Assembly: GCF_031755915.1 (NCBI RefSeq)
Contig: NC_083387.1
Location: 20,605,001-20,669,000, forward strand
Direction: 5' to 3'
Source: Ziziphus jujuba
Lineage: Eukaryota; Streptophyta; Magnoliopsida; Rosales; Rhamnaceae
DNA: 64,000 bases
The number at the start of each line of letters is the position of its first letter. The first letter of the stretch is position 1. The position numbers and the translations under genes were made by a program. Of this stretch, positions 27,011 through 41,400 are shown in pieces. The notes under the pieces are model-generated. The model searched no databases and was not told where the DNA came from. It saw only the letters and a list, made by a program, of their open reading frames with translations.

Positions 27011-30000
27011 ATTTTTTTATAAATAAATTCTTTTCTTTTCTTATTTTTACTCATCAAACTTAATTTTTATTTTTATTTTTTCTTTTCAATCCAAATATAG
27101 GATAAATTAATAAAAACGACAACTTAATTATAGCGAATTTTGAACAAAAAACTATTGGTGTTAAATAAAAACCAAGCCAAAATGCTAGCTCATCATCGAT
27201 CTCTATTATTAGGAATGGCAAAATGCTCCAATCGTCCTATTCTCTCGTGGAAATCTATCTCTAATGGATTAAGCTGAGGGTTGCCTCAGGACAGAGATGG
27301 GAATGTGCTCCCTACCCCTACCCACCATGCGCATATATTTTTTAAATAAATATATACTATTTCAATATATATATATATATATATATATTATTATAGTTTT
27401 TTTCCTATTATAAAAAAAAAAATTACTGGTAAGAATATTTTTATGATGTTAGTAAAAATATATTTGTGCATGCAAATCCTGTATTGTTTTTTTTTAAAAA
27501 AAATATTAAATATAATTTTAAAAGTGGGGAAATAAGTTTCCCGGTAAAGCCATATTTTAAATTAAATAGGATACCGAAGGAGGATCAGGAAAAGATGGAG
27601 GGGCAAGATATGAGTGACGGGATGTTTGTTTTTACTATTGTAGTTGTAGATAGTTTTATTTGAGTGACTTGTTGAAAAGTTAGTATTTCGTAACAGAAGG
27701 CTTCTACATATTGAGATTTTCTTTTAATTCTTTAAGGTAATGAAAATTTTAAATATTTATCATATAATCATCTTTTCTATTATAAGTTAATCAGAACAAA
27801 ATATCAAATCTGTATAAAAATAAGAGTGTATAAGAAAATATAGCTATATCAATTTTTATGTCATTTCATAACTAAATTTGTACAAATTGGGATAACTTTC
27901 ACATTATCAATATTATTAAGTAATTTTTTTCCACTTGTTATTGAAAAATAAAGAGTTTTATAATGTCATTTAGACAATAAAATTATGATAAATAATTATT
28001 TATAAGGAAACATGAATAGATATGGATAAATAATAAATTGCTTGTATTTGTTTTAACAATTGTTATTTAAGACAACTCAGTTAATAATTATCACTTTAAT
28101 AATTTTCAAATTATAAATTCAAATATGGTGTTGAAATCGTCTTCTCCAATATATATATATTTTTTTAAAACAAAATTTTGTTTGATTTAATTATATGATA
28201 AAAAAATTTACATAATTGTACAATAAAGTACTATGAAAACTAGATCTTTTTTTTATATGTCTCACCACAACAATTTTTTTTTCATTTTTCTAAATCTTAG
28301 AAAGGAAATTGAGACAAATATTTGCTTGTATATTAATTCTATTGCATATTACTTTCTTTGCTTGAATACATATGACACTTTTTTTTTATGGTCTTTCTCA
28401 GTGTTTGCATTTAAACATTGAAACCCATGGCAATATATGTCTTGAAAACCACTTTTGATATTATAACATCTAGAAAATATTATACTTTAGTTAATTTTGA
28501 TTTATAGCAAGTTTTTTGTTCTGAAATATCAATATGACATTTACACTTAGAAAAAATGTATATATATATATATATTAATCAATTTCCCATTTTTCTTTTC
28601 TGTAAGTAAATATGAAAACTAAAAATTATGTTTTTGTCAAAAAAACAAATTTTTAAAATTATTTTTGTCACCTTTAAAGGCTTTTTTAAGAACAAAACAA
28701 AATGACTATGCCCTAGAAGACCATTGAGCCTTGTCTTACTCCACATACAAAATTGTATAGCAACACTTTACGGAGAAAATAACCCGATCACACCTATCAA
28801 AAAGAAAGAGGGTAAAATAATAATAATAATAATAATAATAATGATAAATAAAAAAATCAGAGAAACATAGTTGTAAAATGACCATAATTATTGAAAATTT
28901 GTGGGGTTTCATTGCTTTTAATTGAGACTTTTAGGGGTTTCATTGAAAAAGAATGTTGTGGAATATTATTGCTATTTGACACTTTAAAGTACTATCCGCA
29001 CACTGCCTAAGATGTCTTCGTGTTGTCTTTTAAACTTAGAAATTGTACAAAAACGCTTCTTCCCACTCATATATTTGCCATTGAAAGGAGCCAATCATGG
29101 AATCCCTTTAACTTAGAGTTTGCAGTGAATGATGGGGTCAGAATACAAGTAGGAAATAAATTTGTGCAAAAGTATTAACTATCAGCGTTACCTTTTTATT
29201 TATCAAAATTCGTGCAGCTATGCTAACTGGCTGGTTTGATTTATAAGTTTGGAAATCTGCATTCAAATAGCACTTTCGCAACCCAAAAAAAAAAAAAAAA
29301 AGTACTGGATCCATAGCGATCCTGAATTCCAATTCTAATTTTTTAAATAATATGATAGTGATAAAGATTTTTAGCTTTGTTAGTCGTGAATTATGCTCAT
29401 AATCACATTTTAGACCTTGAATTTTTATTTTTATTTTAAATCACTTGAGTCTTTATATTTTAATTTTGAAAATATTTTATTTACACTTTCTGAAATTCAG
29501 TGTAAATACAAAACCATTGTTCAAATTTTAAATAAATCATTTATATCCCATCTATTAGTCTAAGTTTACTTTTATGATTTTACTAAAGTTAAATTATTTT
29601 TAAATTCATTTTTTGCAATAATTAGTTTAAAGGTTTCAAAGTTTTTTTAAATTTTTAATTAAATTTCATATAAACTATATGATAATTTTAACTACATAAC
29701 CTTTGTTAAGTAATTTATATATTTGTCAAATACATTTACTTAAATATATTTGAAAAATTATAATATATTTGAAAAATTATCACTTAGTTAAAAAAGCTCA
29801 TATGATTTAAACTAAAAACCTGTCACATAGTTCAAATAAATTTAATTAAAAATATAGATTAACAAAATTTTCAAGTCTTCAAATTAATTTTTGCAAGATC
29901 ATCAGAAAAATATATTTTTTGCAAAAGGAACCCCAAAAAAAAAGGCATTTAAAGGTAATTTGAATTTATTAAGTGTATAATGGTAATTTAGTTTACACCA

Positions 30001-30845
30001 AGGGTGTGAATAATTTATTAAAAATCTAAAGGATGTTTTTGTAGTCATCTTAAACCTCACGGTGTAAGTGAAATATTTCTTTTATTTCTTTGTACATTTT
30101 GGTCTTTAAACCATTTTTTAATATAATTTTCAGTAGTTTTGATATGTACAATTTACTTATTATAACAATGAAATAGTAAAATCACAAAATTAGACAATTC
30201 TACGAAACTTTAGATGTTGCATTAAGTAAATTATATATTTTAAAATTGCTAAAAAGTAGATAAAAAATTATTAAAATTATTTAAGGAACAAAAAGTGCAT
30301 CCAAAACTAAAATTGAAGGATTAAAGTGCCCCCAAAAAAAAAAAAATTAGAATCAAAATTCAACCATAGATATAGCTTAAGGACATTCAGAACAAAAGCA
30401 ACAACAATACGAGGAAAGCATTATGAATTTCATTTTTCGATGATGCAACTTTTTTTGTTTTTTGTTTTTTTCTTTTCTTTTTTGTGTGTATATATGTGTT
30501 TGGTAATTAAAAATTTAAAAAATTTATTTACTGAATGATATGATAGATAATGTAATAATTTTTAATTTATTTATTTATCAATATTTGAGTATATGAATAT
30601 ATCAATGAAAAATATTTTAGTACGTTTTATTTAATAAGTACATTTGATAAATATTTTAGCATCTGTAGAGAATATGGAAAAGAAATATGAAAATTACATC
30701 TCTTTTAAGTAACCACTTTCCACCTCACTGTTTTCAACATTGGAAAATTGATTTTTCATATATACACTTTTTTATTGTTCCTTGACAAAAAATTACACAA
30801 ATACTAGGAGAAATTTACTTTTTTGAAAAATCTCGGATTCCCGCT
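27011..30845. other. AT-rich spacer, no gene seen
   Basis: Nothing coding is recognised. It holds a TA run (27366-27389), an AAT trinucleotide run (28815-28842), a TA run (about 28558-28575), and a segment at about 30095-30335 with weak inverted ends (TTTTGGTCTTTAAACC and GGATTAAAGTG) that may be a decayed DNA element. Confidence 0.5.
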
Positions 30846-30848
30846 ATG

Positions 30849-31279
30849 GAAGGTGTATTCAATTTAGAATTTAATGGATTTAAAATGAGTTATAGATTTT
30901 AAAAGATTTGATGGATTGTTATGAAATTCGATAGATTTCATAAAGAATTTATAAAAATCCAACAAAATCTTTGAGATTAATACTGGATTTCATATTAATA
31001 ATTTTTTTCATAATTTCACTATTAAAATTTTTTCAAATTCATTAAAATTTATCATTTTTAAAAATCTTTTAAAATCAATAACTTTTTAAATATTACTAAA
31101 TTTTAAAAGAATTCTATAAAATCGTAATTAAATATACCTAGATTTTAATAGATTTTTATAAAATCTATTAAAATACGAATTGAATATCATTGGACTTATA
31201 TAGTTTATTTTAAAATACAAATCAAATACCTTTAAATTTCTGAATACTTTTAAAATTTTTCAAACACTAAATTTTATAC
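30849..31279. mobile_element. MITE-like element, copy 2 of the 17962-18360 family
   Basis: It starts GGTGTATTCAATTTAGAA and then carries the same ordered blocks as copy 1: TTTAATGGATTTAAAAT, GATTTGATGGATT, TCCAA-AAAATCTTTG, TTTTTAAATA-TACTA and AAAATCTATTAAAAT. The right end (CAAACACTAAATTTTATAC) is eroded compared with copy 1. The divergence suggests old insertions of one family. Confidence 0.65.
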
Positions 31280-31551
31280 GAAAAATATAATAGAGTCTAA
31301 AAATTCTAGCTCCTTTCCAGATCTGGATGCTACATAGTGGTTTATCTAAATTTTATGAGCATGAAAAAAATTGTTCAATTTCCTGGTTAATAAAAGTAGT
31401 AGGAAAAAGAAAGTATTGAGCAAACCTAACAAGTTGTACAATTGGTCGCCCTATTTATCAACTTGAAAATGTGAGCTGGTTAAAACTTGTAAGCAAGTCA
31501 TAGAGACGTAAAGCTAAGAAATAATGCAAAAGAAAGCGAAAACGACGTGGT

Positions 31552-31628
31552 ATTACGGCATTAAATTCTTGGCTGGTACAAATATGCAAATTACGGAATT
31601 AAATTCTTGGCTGGTACAAATATGCAAT
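31552..31628. repeat. Near-identical tandem duplication, about 38 bp
   Basis: ATTACGGCATTAAATTCTTGGCTGGTACAAATATGCAA is followed at once by the same text with one difference (shown here as ATTACGG(C/A)ATTAAATTC...AATATGCAA). The near identity makes it one of the youngest changes in the window. Confidence 0.9.
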
Positions 31629-34600
31629 CATAGTCTTTGACCCTCTCTGTTTCTCACTTTAACTTGAGGTGGGGGACCAAAACAAATTCAATCACATAAG
31701 CTACAAGGTAAAGTCTGAATCAAAATGACCCCCTTCACCAAATCCCTTTACTTGGTTTTTACACTTTGCTTCTCATTCTTGCTTTTTAAAGTAAATCACC
31801 ACAAAAGTCAAAAAAAGAAAATTTTCCTAAACTTCGTACATTGAATTCATTTATCTTTAATGCTTAGTACTATCAATGAGATAATTCATCTCGGTAAATA
31901 TTTTGTTGGAAACAATCCAGATAATGAATATTTGCGTTTAACTTTTAGATTTTGATTCAATGAGGTGTGGAGCTACAAAAAGAATAAATAAATAAATAAA
32001 TAAATTTCCTCTTTTCTAATTAAACATGTGTAAAAAAAATTTAGGGCAAACTTAAAAATTGGAAACAGGCAAATAATGAAATTTCATATAGTATGGATGA
32101 CATTCCATGAATAAAGACGATAAGAATAAAGTAAAAACTTGAAAAAAAAAATTGGTGCAATCATTTGGCACCAGATCCAAGAAAAACAGTGGAAAATAAT
32201 TTTGCTGTTCTTTTTTTTTTTTTTTTTGGGGGGGGGGGAATAGAGAAAAATAATATATATATATATACACTATTTTTTGGACATTAATGTGGGTCTTGAA
32301 ATTTGGTGATGAATTTATTATGCTGATAGTTTTTAAAAAATGATAATATAAGAGGTGTCAATTTGTTGATCAATTTAAGGATATGAAATACTAAAATTGA
32401 GAACATATCTAAATATACTATCACATATATTTTATATTTAAATTTTGATAAAATAAATTGATAATATTATCGTACAAGCCATTGTGAAAATGAAGAACCA
32501 AAGAAATAAAAAGAAAGTTTTTTACGTGAGGAAATGCATAAATTGATTACTTTTGGAAACTACAAAGCAGATGCTGTGACTGCTAAAATTGGATAAAAGC
32601 TAAAGAAATCGATAAAATTACAACAATCACATCAAAACCAAGAAAATTGAATTCTTTTTCTTCATTTTATTCAGTGTCCTCTAACACAAAGCTGGTAGTT
32701 ATTGCATTAGTCTTAGGTACCAAATTGTCCTAATTTGGTTTAGCTTTTTGGAATTTGGAAATTCAATAAATAATAAAAAGAAAGTGAACTCCCACAAGTT
32801 GATAAACTACTACCATTAAATGGCCTTGCTTGTCCTCGTAAATTGCTGTGTTTTCTAAAAACCCTTTTATGTTCAACCACTATTGAATGTATTGGGCATT
32901 TTCTTTTTCTTTCTTTCTTTCTTTCTTTTTTTTTTTCCCCCTTTGGTTTAATGAACAACAAACCCCAAATTGAGTTATACTAATTAACTTTTATTTGTCA
33001 ATAATATACATGATTAATATTTTCTGTTTTCAGATTTTTTTTAAAAAAAGATTTTATGAAATTGTGTATAAATTGAGGCTTATTTTGATAAATACCTTTC
33101 TTTTTTGCCATTATAAATAACTATTTTAGTAAACATTTATTATTCATGTATGCTAAATCTTAAAAAAAAGAAAAAAAAATACTATAAACATTATCAAACC
33201 AATTCTAGACAAAAGATTTAGTTTCTGTGAGAATCTAATCTAACATTCTCAATCCCCCCCACATAGGATTTGCATAGATTTTGCATTATCATTTTATCCC
33301 TCAAATTTGCTACACATCACATGAAAATTTTAGGCAAATTCACCACCCTATATGCTGCCGAATTGATACTTAGCAAATGGGCAATCCTTGGATAAGGTTG
33401 AAAGCACAATGACTTGTTTCCTCCCATTCAATTATTTAAGGGGCAAAAAAAAAGAAAAATTGCCATTTGGCATTTTTTTTTTCCAATTAAGTACCTTTGT
33501 TTCAAAGTTCCATCAATCATAAAGTTGAAAATGAAAACTAAATAATTGAAAAGTTCGGATCTTCCAATGAGTTAAGAACTTAAGAAAGATTAATAAACGA
33601 GTATTTCTAACAGCAACTTCCATTTGTGACAACTTCTAATAGGGCTACAAAGTAGACTATGAAATATATGATTAAATTACTAAAATGATAGCACTAAATG
33701 TCAAGGTTGCATGTATTTTAAGTAATGGTATAGATCAAGAAGAGTATTTTAAAGATGAATGACGATTCATAAGAGGAGGACAGGTCATTTGGACCTAAAA
33801 GAAAATGCTATGCATTTGGTGTCTTATTAGAAAATTTTTTTTTCTTTCTATTTCAAATATTTTGAATTGGTTAAATGGAATCGCTTTTTGAAATAAAATA
33901 TTTGAATAATAAAAGTATTGGAATTTTAATTACACATGATGACATAACATTCCAAAATTGGGACTGTTTATGCATAGTTGGACTGGAACCCCCTTCTTTT
34001 TTTTTTTTTTTTACTTCCTTCCTCAGATCAACTCTTCCCCACGTGCACTTTTTTTTTTTTCACTTAATGTGTTGGAATTTTGAATATTCCAAAATCAAAG
34101 AAAGTGAAAGTAATAAAAAGAAAAAAATAAAGGTCTAGGATTTGTTTTATAAAATTAATTTACTATTATCTTTGAATGTTCTTGGGACAGGGCTTGCTTG
34201 CCATCATGTCCCTCTTACTGTTGTCTAGGGTTCTTCTGGTCAAGACCAAGGAATATTTTTGGCATTCTTGCCATGCCGCAGCCTTGTTAAAAGCAAAAAA
34301 AGAAAAGGTAAAGTTATAATTTTAAAAAGATTGAAAAAAGTACACAAAAATTATTACGGATTCACAATTGTAACTGTTTGTAACATAAAAATTATTAAGG
34401 ATTCACTGCTATATAATTGTTATATCACCGTTTTATTTATTTATTTTTTAACAATAACAAAAGGTAAAAAGGACAACTACATGATAATGCATTACAATCA
34501 TAGTTTTGCTTTATACACTAATGGAAAATATTTATTTTACTTTTAGGGACAACAGAGAAAAAGATGGACCCGATTTGTTAAATCTAAAACCCAATTTTCA

Positions 34601-37600
34601 ATCAATATTTTGTTTTTACTAAATCTGTTGAAACGTTCGAATTTTTGTATATCAAATAAGGAGAAGGGAGTACGATTTGTGATATATTCATTTATCAGAT
34701 TTATTCCAAGCTTTCAACGATCCTAATACTTCTTATGGATTACAAGTACCGGAATTCAGCAATTGACCCAAAAAAGTATCAGAATTTTGCACATTTTCTA
34801 GTATATGAAGACCGTATTTATTTATTTATTTTTATCCCTTTGGTGTCTATATACCTCATGTCTTTTTTAATTTATGATTTTCTAGATTATGAAACTTTGT
34901 CTTATTTAGTGGCTGCAATGATATTATGCTATAAGTATAGGGTTAGCAATTTTATTACAGTGTGGTTACAACCACTTTAATACATCATTATTCTGTTTGG
35001 ATACTTTTTTATTTAGATATCACTTAAGTAGTCCCTTTTTGTTATGGAACCAATGACCCAAAAAAAAAAACAAAAAAAAAAAAAAAATAGTGATTGAACA
35101 CACACACACACACGCACAAAAAAAATAAAATAAAATAAAAAAATCTATAGTGAGTGAGTTCAATAACATACGATATGAAATTGATAATCATAAACTTATG
35201 AAAACGATTCTAAACTAAAATCCCTATACCATTAATATAAAAATAAAAAAATAAAAAATAAAAAATAAAAACAGTTTACTATATTTTTTAAAAATATATA
35301 TTTGAATGTTCTCTAAAAGAGTAAAAAATTGTTTGTTACTGGACACTAATTTAAAGAAAGAACTTTGTTTTTATTTTGTCTTCTTGATGAGAACAATACA
35401 AGAGTGAATTCATTACCAATATATATATATATAAGAGTGCATGAATCAAATTTAGATAATATAAACCATTTTCAGTCTTCCAAACAAGTGACATAAACCA
35501 TCTTTAAATTTAGAAGACAACCAAATTCAATTTATTAAGTAAAATACCTCTCCTAATTTAGCATATGCTCAAAATATAGAAAAATAGAGATCATAAAAAA
35601 ATCAGAAAAATAGAGATCATAAAAAATCATTCTTGGGCTACAAGACCAAGTCTAAGATTTTCTATGAACACTTGTTAACTTGTTGAGCACAAATGGTGGG
35701 GATGGAGACCGAAAAGGAAAATGATGGAGTAGAGGTCTGTGGCCTCTAGGTATTTCATTTTTAAAATATGAAAGCAATTTTAGGAAACATTGCCGTCTAA
35801 CAAGTTATCTCTATGTGGTGGACCGGGTGGCAAAGGAAGACGCCAATACAGAATGGTTCAGAAACCAAAGATCCAGTCGAACACGCTAGTTGGGACTATA
35901 GATAATTACTTTATTACTATTATTATATACATATTTATATATTTTATGAAAGTTATTATCATTTTATTTTTAAAAATATAAGTAAATGAGAAAAAAAAGA
36001 AAAAAAAAAAGAAAAAGAAAAGAAAGTTGCGGTGAAGGTGGTCAATGGCTGATTGTGACTTTTGACATGTTTTGACATTCATCTCTGATCCATTCCCATA
36101 ATTCTACACACCGACCCATTTGCCCAAAAATGCCCTTCTCATATATTCCTGTGTTTGAAAATAATAATATAATTATAAAAATCAGATTCTTTTATTTAGG
36201 AAATTTATTATTTTCTTTTTGAAAATTTAAATGTTATTCATTGGTTAGCAAGCTTTACATGGATTATGCTTATGCAACAAATTATAAGAGCAATAATAAA
36301 AAAGAAAAATAAAAAAGAAAGAAGAAAATAACTTTTATGAGTGAGTTTCTTCTTTTCTTTTCAAGAGAGAAGAAAATAGGGAAAATTCATAGAAACATCG
36401 CTGCCATTGCTAGGCAATTCCTTGGTAAATTCCATGCATATGTGGTCTGGAAGTTTTATTTACTTATTTATTTATTTTTTTTTCAAAAAAATTGATTTTA
36501 AATTTTGATTCAAGCATAGTGTTGAAAACGTACTTAATGGATTGGAATTCTCTGTTATATGGACCCAATGCTCTTTTTTTATTCACCTTTAATTTTGATT
36601 TTATTGTACATTGTGTTATGCTGTATGAATATGTAAAATGTCAATTCTCTACATTTTCCATCTACTATCCCCTTTACTTTTCCCATTTTTGGCCATATAA
36701 TATTTGGAGTTGAAATTTAGACAAAATTTCTCTGAAGCCCACTACAAAAATACTTTTTTAGATTCATTAATAATGCAGTTATAGATATAAAATCATATAC
36801 TTTATTGTATCAAGTATTTTCCTGTTTATTTTCAGCAAAAAAAAAAAAAAAAAAAAAAGAAAGCATTTTCTTGTTAATATAAATTTACAAATATGTAGTT
36901 AATAAAAAAGAAGAAGAAATAAATGACTGATTTTTAATGATTGAGTTGAAACGCAACTAATGTCAAAAGATTTTTAGTCATGCACCTTTTATGCATATTG
37001 ATCATGCATAATAAATGGGCAATAAAATCAAGACTTCAAAAAATAAAAATAAAATAAAATCATATATTTGAATTTTTGTGATTAATAATTTCATATTATA
37101 TATATCGAAGATCTTATACATTGCTTGTGATTGATGACAAAAATTATTACCTTTTAATGATGAATAATTATAAACGGAAACACTTGGAAACACTAGCTTT
37201 TTAGTAACCCAATCCATCCAAATAAATTTTGATGACACTTTTAAATGAAATAATTATTTTAATGATTTACGATATTATTGTTCTTTCTTTCTTTTTTTTT
37301 TTTTTTTTTCAATTTCATTGTTTGTTTGAAATACATCAGAGGACATTCAAATGAGATAAAAAAAAAAAAGTGAATTTCCATCAACAATCTATAAAAATGT
37401 CTCATTTCAATCCAAATCCAATCAAACCTAATCCATGTTAAAATCCCAATACATACATGAAAAAAAAAATTATTCAATAAAAAAAGAAACATATTTTAAA
37501 TTTCCAAAAAGTGAAATTCCAAAAAAAGAACGAGGGCTACAATTAAATAATCAACCAAAATGAAAAAAAGAAGAAGAAGAAAATAATACATAGCCCACCC

Positions 37601-37969
37601 AAGAAAAGGAAAAGGAGGAGAAAAATCTTGTGAAAACACAAAGGGGCAATCTTGGAAAAAAATAGAGGAATTTAGACCAAGAAAATTTGATGGCGGCAAG
37701 AGGCGTCAAACTTTCTGTCATACCAAACAACCCTCCCGGAGTCATTTCATTCTATCTTGGGTCCAAGTCTAACATCACGAAACCCCTCAAATTAGTAATA
37801 TTTTCAAAAGGGGCCCCCCAAAAATCCCACGCTAACTAACCGCAACAAATTCGAAACCCTTCCCAATCTCATTCTTTTCCTTTTCCTTGCCCATCCAGTT
37901 CTTACCTAAATTTTCAAAAAGAGAAAAATAAAATAAAAATTAAAAATTGCAAACACAAACCGACGTAGG
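31629..37969. other. AT-rich spacer upstream of the DUF630/632 gene
   Basis: No gene is recognised. Open frames here (for example 33875-34138, 34259-34546, 34735-34980, 36492-36713 plus; 37002-37745 minus) show no domain and are driven by AT-rich composition and poly-T runs. A 33-bp direct duplication (AAAAATAGAGATCATAAAAAA) lies near 35578-35630. The last 200 bp before 37970 become less AT-rich and probably hold the gene promoter, but I could not fix a TATA box. Confidence 0.5.
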
Positions 37970-38414
37970 CTACTCTCTCTCTCATTCTAAACATACTTCT
38001 CTCGCTTCTCTCTCTTTCTTGTTTCTCTCTCTTCTTTTCTGTGTCTCTCTGCTACAAGCCGACGACAAACTCCGCGCTGGCAAAGATTCCCTCTCTGCCT
38101 CCTCCCCCGTGTCTTTTTTTTTTTTTTTTAAATTTTTTTTTTATCTTCCACTTACTAAACCAAACCCTAATAAAAGAAAACATTTTTCTCGAGAAACAAA
38201 CGTTACTTACAGTGTTACAGTCACAATCACAAGCACCACCATGCTTTTTCTCGATCCCCGAATAAACCCCACTTCAGAATTCCAAAAACCCACTTCTAAT
38301 AATACTTTATTTTACTCTCATCGTTGTTTTAGAAAAGCTTATCTGAGGTGAGTTGGGTGGGGCGGAGCTCAGGTTTTTATTTTTATTTTTTATTTTTTTA
38401 TTTTTTTTAATTCC
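37970..38414 (+). promoter_or_regulatory. Pyrimidine-rich 5' leader of the DUF630/632 gene
   Basis: A CT-rich stretch (about 37970-38060), then sequence with no ATG until 38241, then a poly-T tract just before the start codon at 38415. CT-rich leaders near transcription starts are common in plants. The transcription start itself is not visible. A donor-like GAG|GTGAGT occurs at 38345-38353, but no usable acceptor lies before the start codon, so the leader is taken as unspliced there. Confidence 0.5.
38241..38351 (+). CDS. Upstream ORF, 36 codons, in the leader
   Basis: The first ATG in the presumed leader sits in CACCACCATGC, with A at -3, a good context. The frame runs 36 codons to TGA at 38349-38351, which is 63 nt before the main ATG. 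It is an overlap-free uORF that could reduce translation of the main protein. The peptide is Ser/Asn/Pro-rich and not recognised. Whether it is transcribed depends on the true transcription start. Confidence 0.35.
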   Translation: MLFLDPRINPTSEFQKPTSNNTLFYSHRCFRKAYLR

Positions 38415-41400
38415 ATGGGCTGTGCGAGCTCCAAACTTGATGATCTCCCGGCGGTTATGCTTTGCCGGGAGCGTTGTGCGTTCTTGGACGAAGCTATTAA
38501 AAAGCGTGACGAGCTCGCCGAAGCTCATATGGCTTACATTCACTCCCTCAAAGTTATTGGTTCCTCTTTGAAAAGTTTTGTCGGTCAGGATTTGGGCAAT
38601 TCCTCTGGTTCACCTCCTTCTCCGAAGCTCAATCTTCCTCCTAAGAGAAAAGGAGATCCTGTTGTTTCTGCGAGTATTCAAGCTGGGAAATCGCCGCCTC
38701 ATCATCTTTCTCGCTCTAATTCCGGTTCCCATCTTAACTTTCATTCCAATTCCGACGACGAGGATGACGATTCCGGTGGTTCCCTCCACCATTCCGATCA
38801 TTCCTCGCCTCTGTACGTTCCCGTCGATCATATTGAATATATGGATGCGGATCAACAAGGACAGGGTGCCTACCCAGGTGGGTTTATGCATATGAATTAC
38901 ATGAAGAACAAAGCGACGCCGTCTGTGGTGTACGAGGAGAGGGCCGTCAGTTCAATGACTGTACACCGTATGGATATGGGTGAATCTTCTTCTTCTACTT
39001 CGTATTATTCCTATCCTGGTTATTCAAACAGCGTAAATCCTAATCCTTCTCCATATTATGAATATCCCAATTACGGTGGTGGAATTGGTGGGTATTATGG
39101 CGGTGGTTCTTCGCCTCCTCGTTATGGGGCTATGCCGGGGCAGTCGTCTCCGGCAGCGGCTGCGTCGTCGTCGAAGCAGCCTCCACCACCGCCGTCTCCG
39201 CCAAAAGCTTCGCCTTGGGAATTCTTGAACCCGTTTGAGAACTACGATAAGTACTATTCGCAGTACACGCCGAGCAGGGACTCGAAGGAGGTGAGGGAAG
39301 AGGAAGGGATACCTGATTTGGAAGACGAGGATTACCAGCATGAGGTGGTGAAGGAAGTTCATGGGGATCAGAAATTCACTGCTGATGGTGGTGGGAAGCA
39401 CTCGAAAGCTGCTGTGGTAGACGACGAGGTTGGTGACACCGAGGGGTTGCTTTACAAGACTAGGCCGAGTGTTTCCACGGAATATGAAGCTCATGTGGTG
39501 GACAAAAAGGTTGTTGACGATGAAGAGAGGTCCGATGAACGACCAGCATATAAGGCTAGAGCAGGTCCTCGGAATCCTTTTGAAGCGGCCATGGAAATTG
39601 AGTTTGAGTTTCAGAGAGCTTCTGAGTGTGGAAATGAAATTTCCAGGTTGCTTGAAGTGGGTTCGCTTCGATATAACCGGAAACATGGTATTAAAAAAAA
39701 AAAAAAAATATCATTTATTTTTTGCTACTCTTATTTGCGTGCTTGATCTGTGGGAATTCATTATGTTTCTGGGCTTGGTGCCTAAATTAGTATCCAAATC
39801 ATTTCTATTTTTGATGGATCGTGTATAGAAATACTCTCTTTCACTTCCAGTTTATTTGAATTCGACTTCATTTGAAGTGGTTTAACTTTGAATTTTTTGG
39901 ATCAGTTTCTTCCAAGATGTTGCATATGGTCACTCCATCTTTGTCGGTAGTATCCTCACAGCCTTCCACTTCTAAGCATGGTGAGTCGTCGTCCTCTGCT
40001 GACAAGGCTGCCCCTGCTCAGTTGGACTTTGATGAAGATATGGCTTTGAGGTCCAGAAAACTTTCTTCTACCTTACGTAAGCTGTATCTTTGGGAGAAGA
40101 AACTTTATAATGAAGTTAAGGTATGCTTTGTGGTTCCTGTTATTAGCTTGGTATCACTACGTTCTTGCTGTCTCTTGACCAATTTGAGGTGTCCTTTTAT
40201 TGTTACTTGGAGTAGGGTTGTTAGTGTACACTTTCCCAAGAATTCATAAGATCCAACTAGTGCTAGGATGGCTACTTCTATTGATGCTTTTGGATTTTCT
40301 TATTTGGCTAGATCAAAACTCACTTTTTGACCAATATGATTTGATCTTCTATTGCCACTTGGAGTGGGTTGGTTAATGAACTATTCCTGAGAGATCTGTC
40401 CACTGCCATTATGGCGGTTCTTGTTGGTGCCTTGTGATTTTCTTATTAGGCAAGATCAAAACTCACCCGTCTAATTACGTTATCTTGGGCAGAACATGGG
40501 TCTTTTTAATAGATAAATAACACTACACATTTTCTTCTGTATCTAAGCATTCCATGTGACAAGTTGGATATGTCTTGATTATGTCTATCTGTTATTTTTA
40601 TCATCTAGGTTTAGAACGTTGAGATGGTGGCTGCGTACCATAATCTTATCCCTGATTTCATGACGGTTAATGGGTGGTTTCCATTGTTGTACTTTTTCAG
40701 GCTGAGGAAAAGATGAGGGTAATTCATGACAGGAAGTGCCGTAAGCTGAAGCGTTTAGATGAAAGGGGTGCTGAGGCGCACAAAGTTGATTCAACTCGAA
40801 CTTTAATAAGGAGTCTCTCCACAAAGATAAGAATTGCCATTCAAGTTGTGGACAAGGTATCTGTGACTATAAATAAGATCAGGGATGAAGAATTATGGCC
40901 ACAACTAGATGAATTAATTCAAGGGTATGTGAACTTACTAGTCCTCTCCCTGTCTCGGTTCGTTATTTTTAATTTCTATTACTCTGTACACCAATATACA
41001 TTTGTTTCTAATCTGGTGTGTATGGATGATTGTCTTAGATCAGAAATTGGCCTTAATAGTCTTGATATGAGATCCTTTGTGCAATTCCTTGTCTGTTATC
41101 GTATATTAGAATGTATAATTTTGTTTTGATATCTTTATCAATTTATTTTTAATTAAATACTGTATCTGGTATAATTCGATTTTGTATTGATATTTATCGT
41201 CAAAGTGAATATATTTCAATCAAATCTTAATATACACATAATCAGACACACAGACACAGACACACAGATACACACACACACAGAGACACACACACACACA
41301 CAATGGATGTTACACAAAATGTAAGTCTTTCACTTAGGTTGGCAAGATATAAAGTCTTTCACTTAGCTTGGATATTTTATGAAATTTTCTTTGTTACCCA

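Noticed and set aside
38345..38414. Possible 5' UTR intron starting at GTGAGT
   Set aside because: The only AG before the start codon gives an intron of under 30 nt, too short for plant splicing.
39024..39686. 220-codon minus-strand frame opposite exon 1 of the DUF630/632 gene
   Set aside because: Shadow of the real exon: Arg-rich antisense of Ser/Pro codons.
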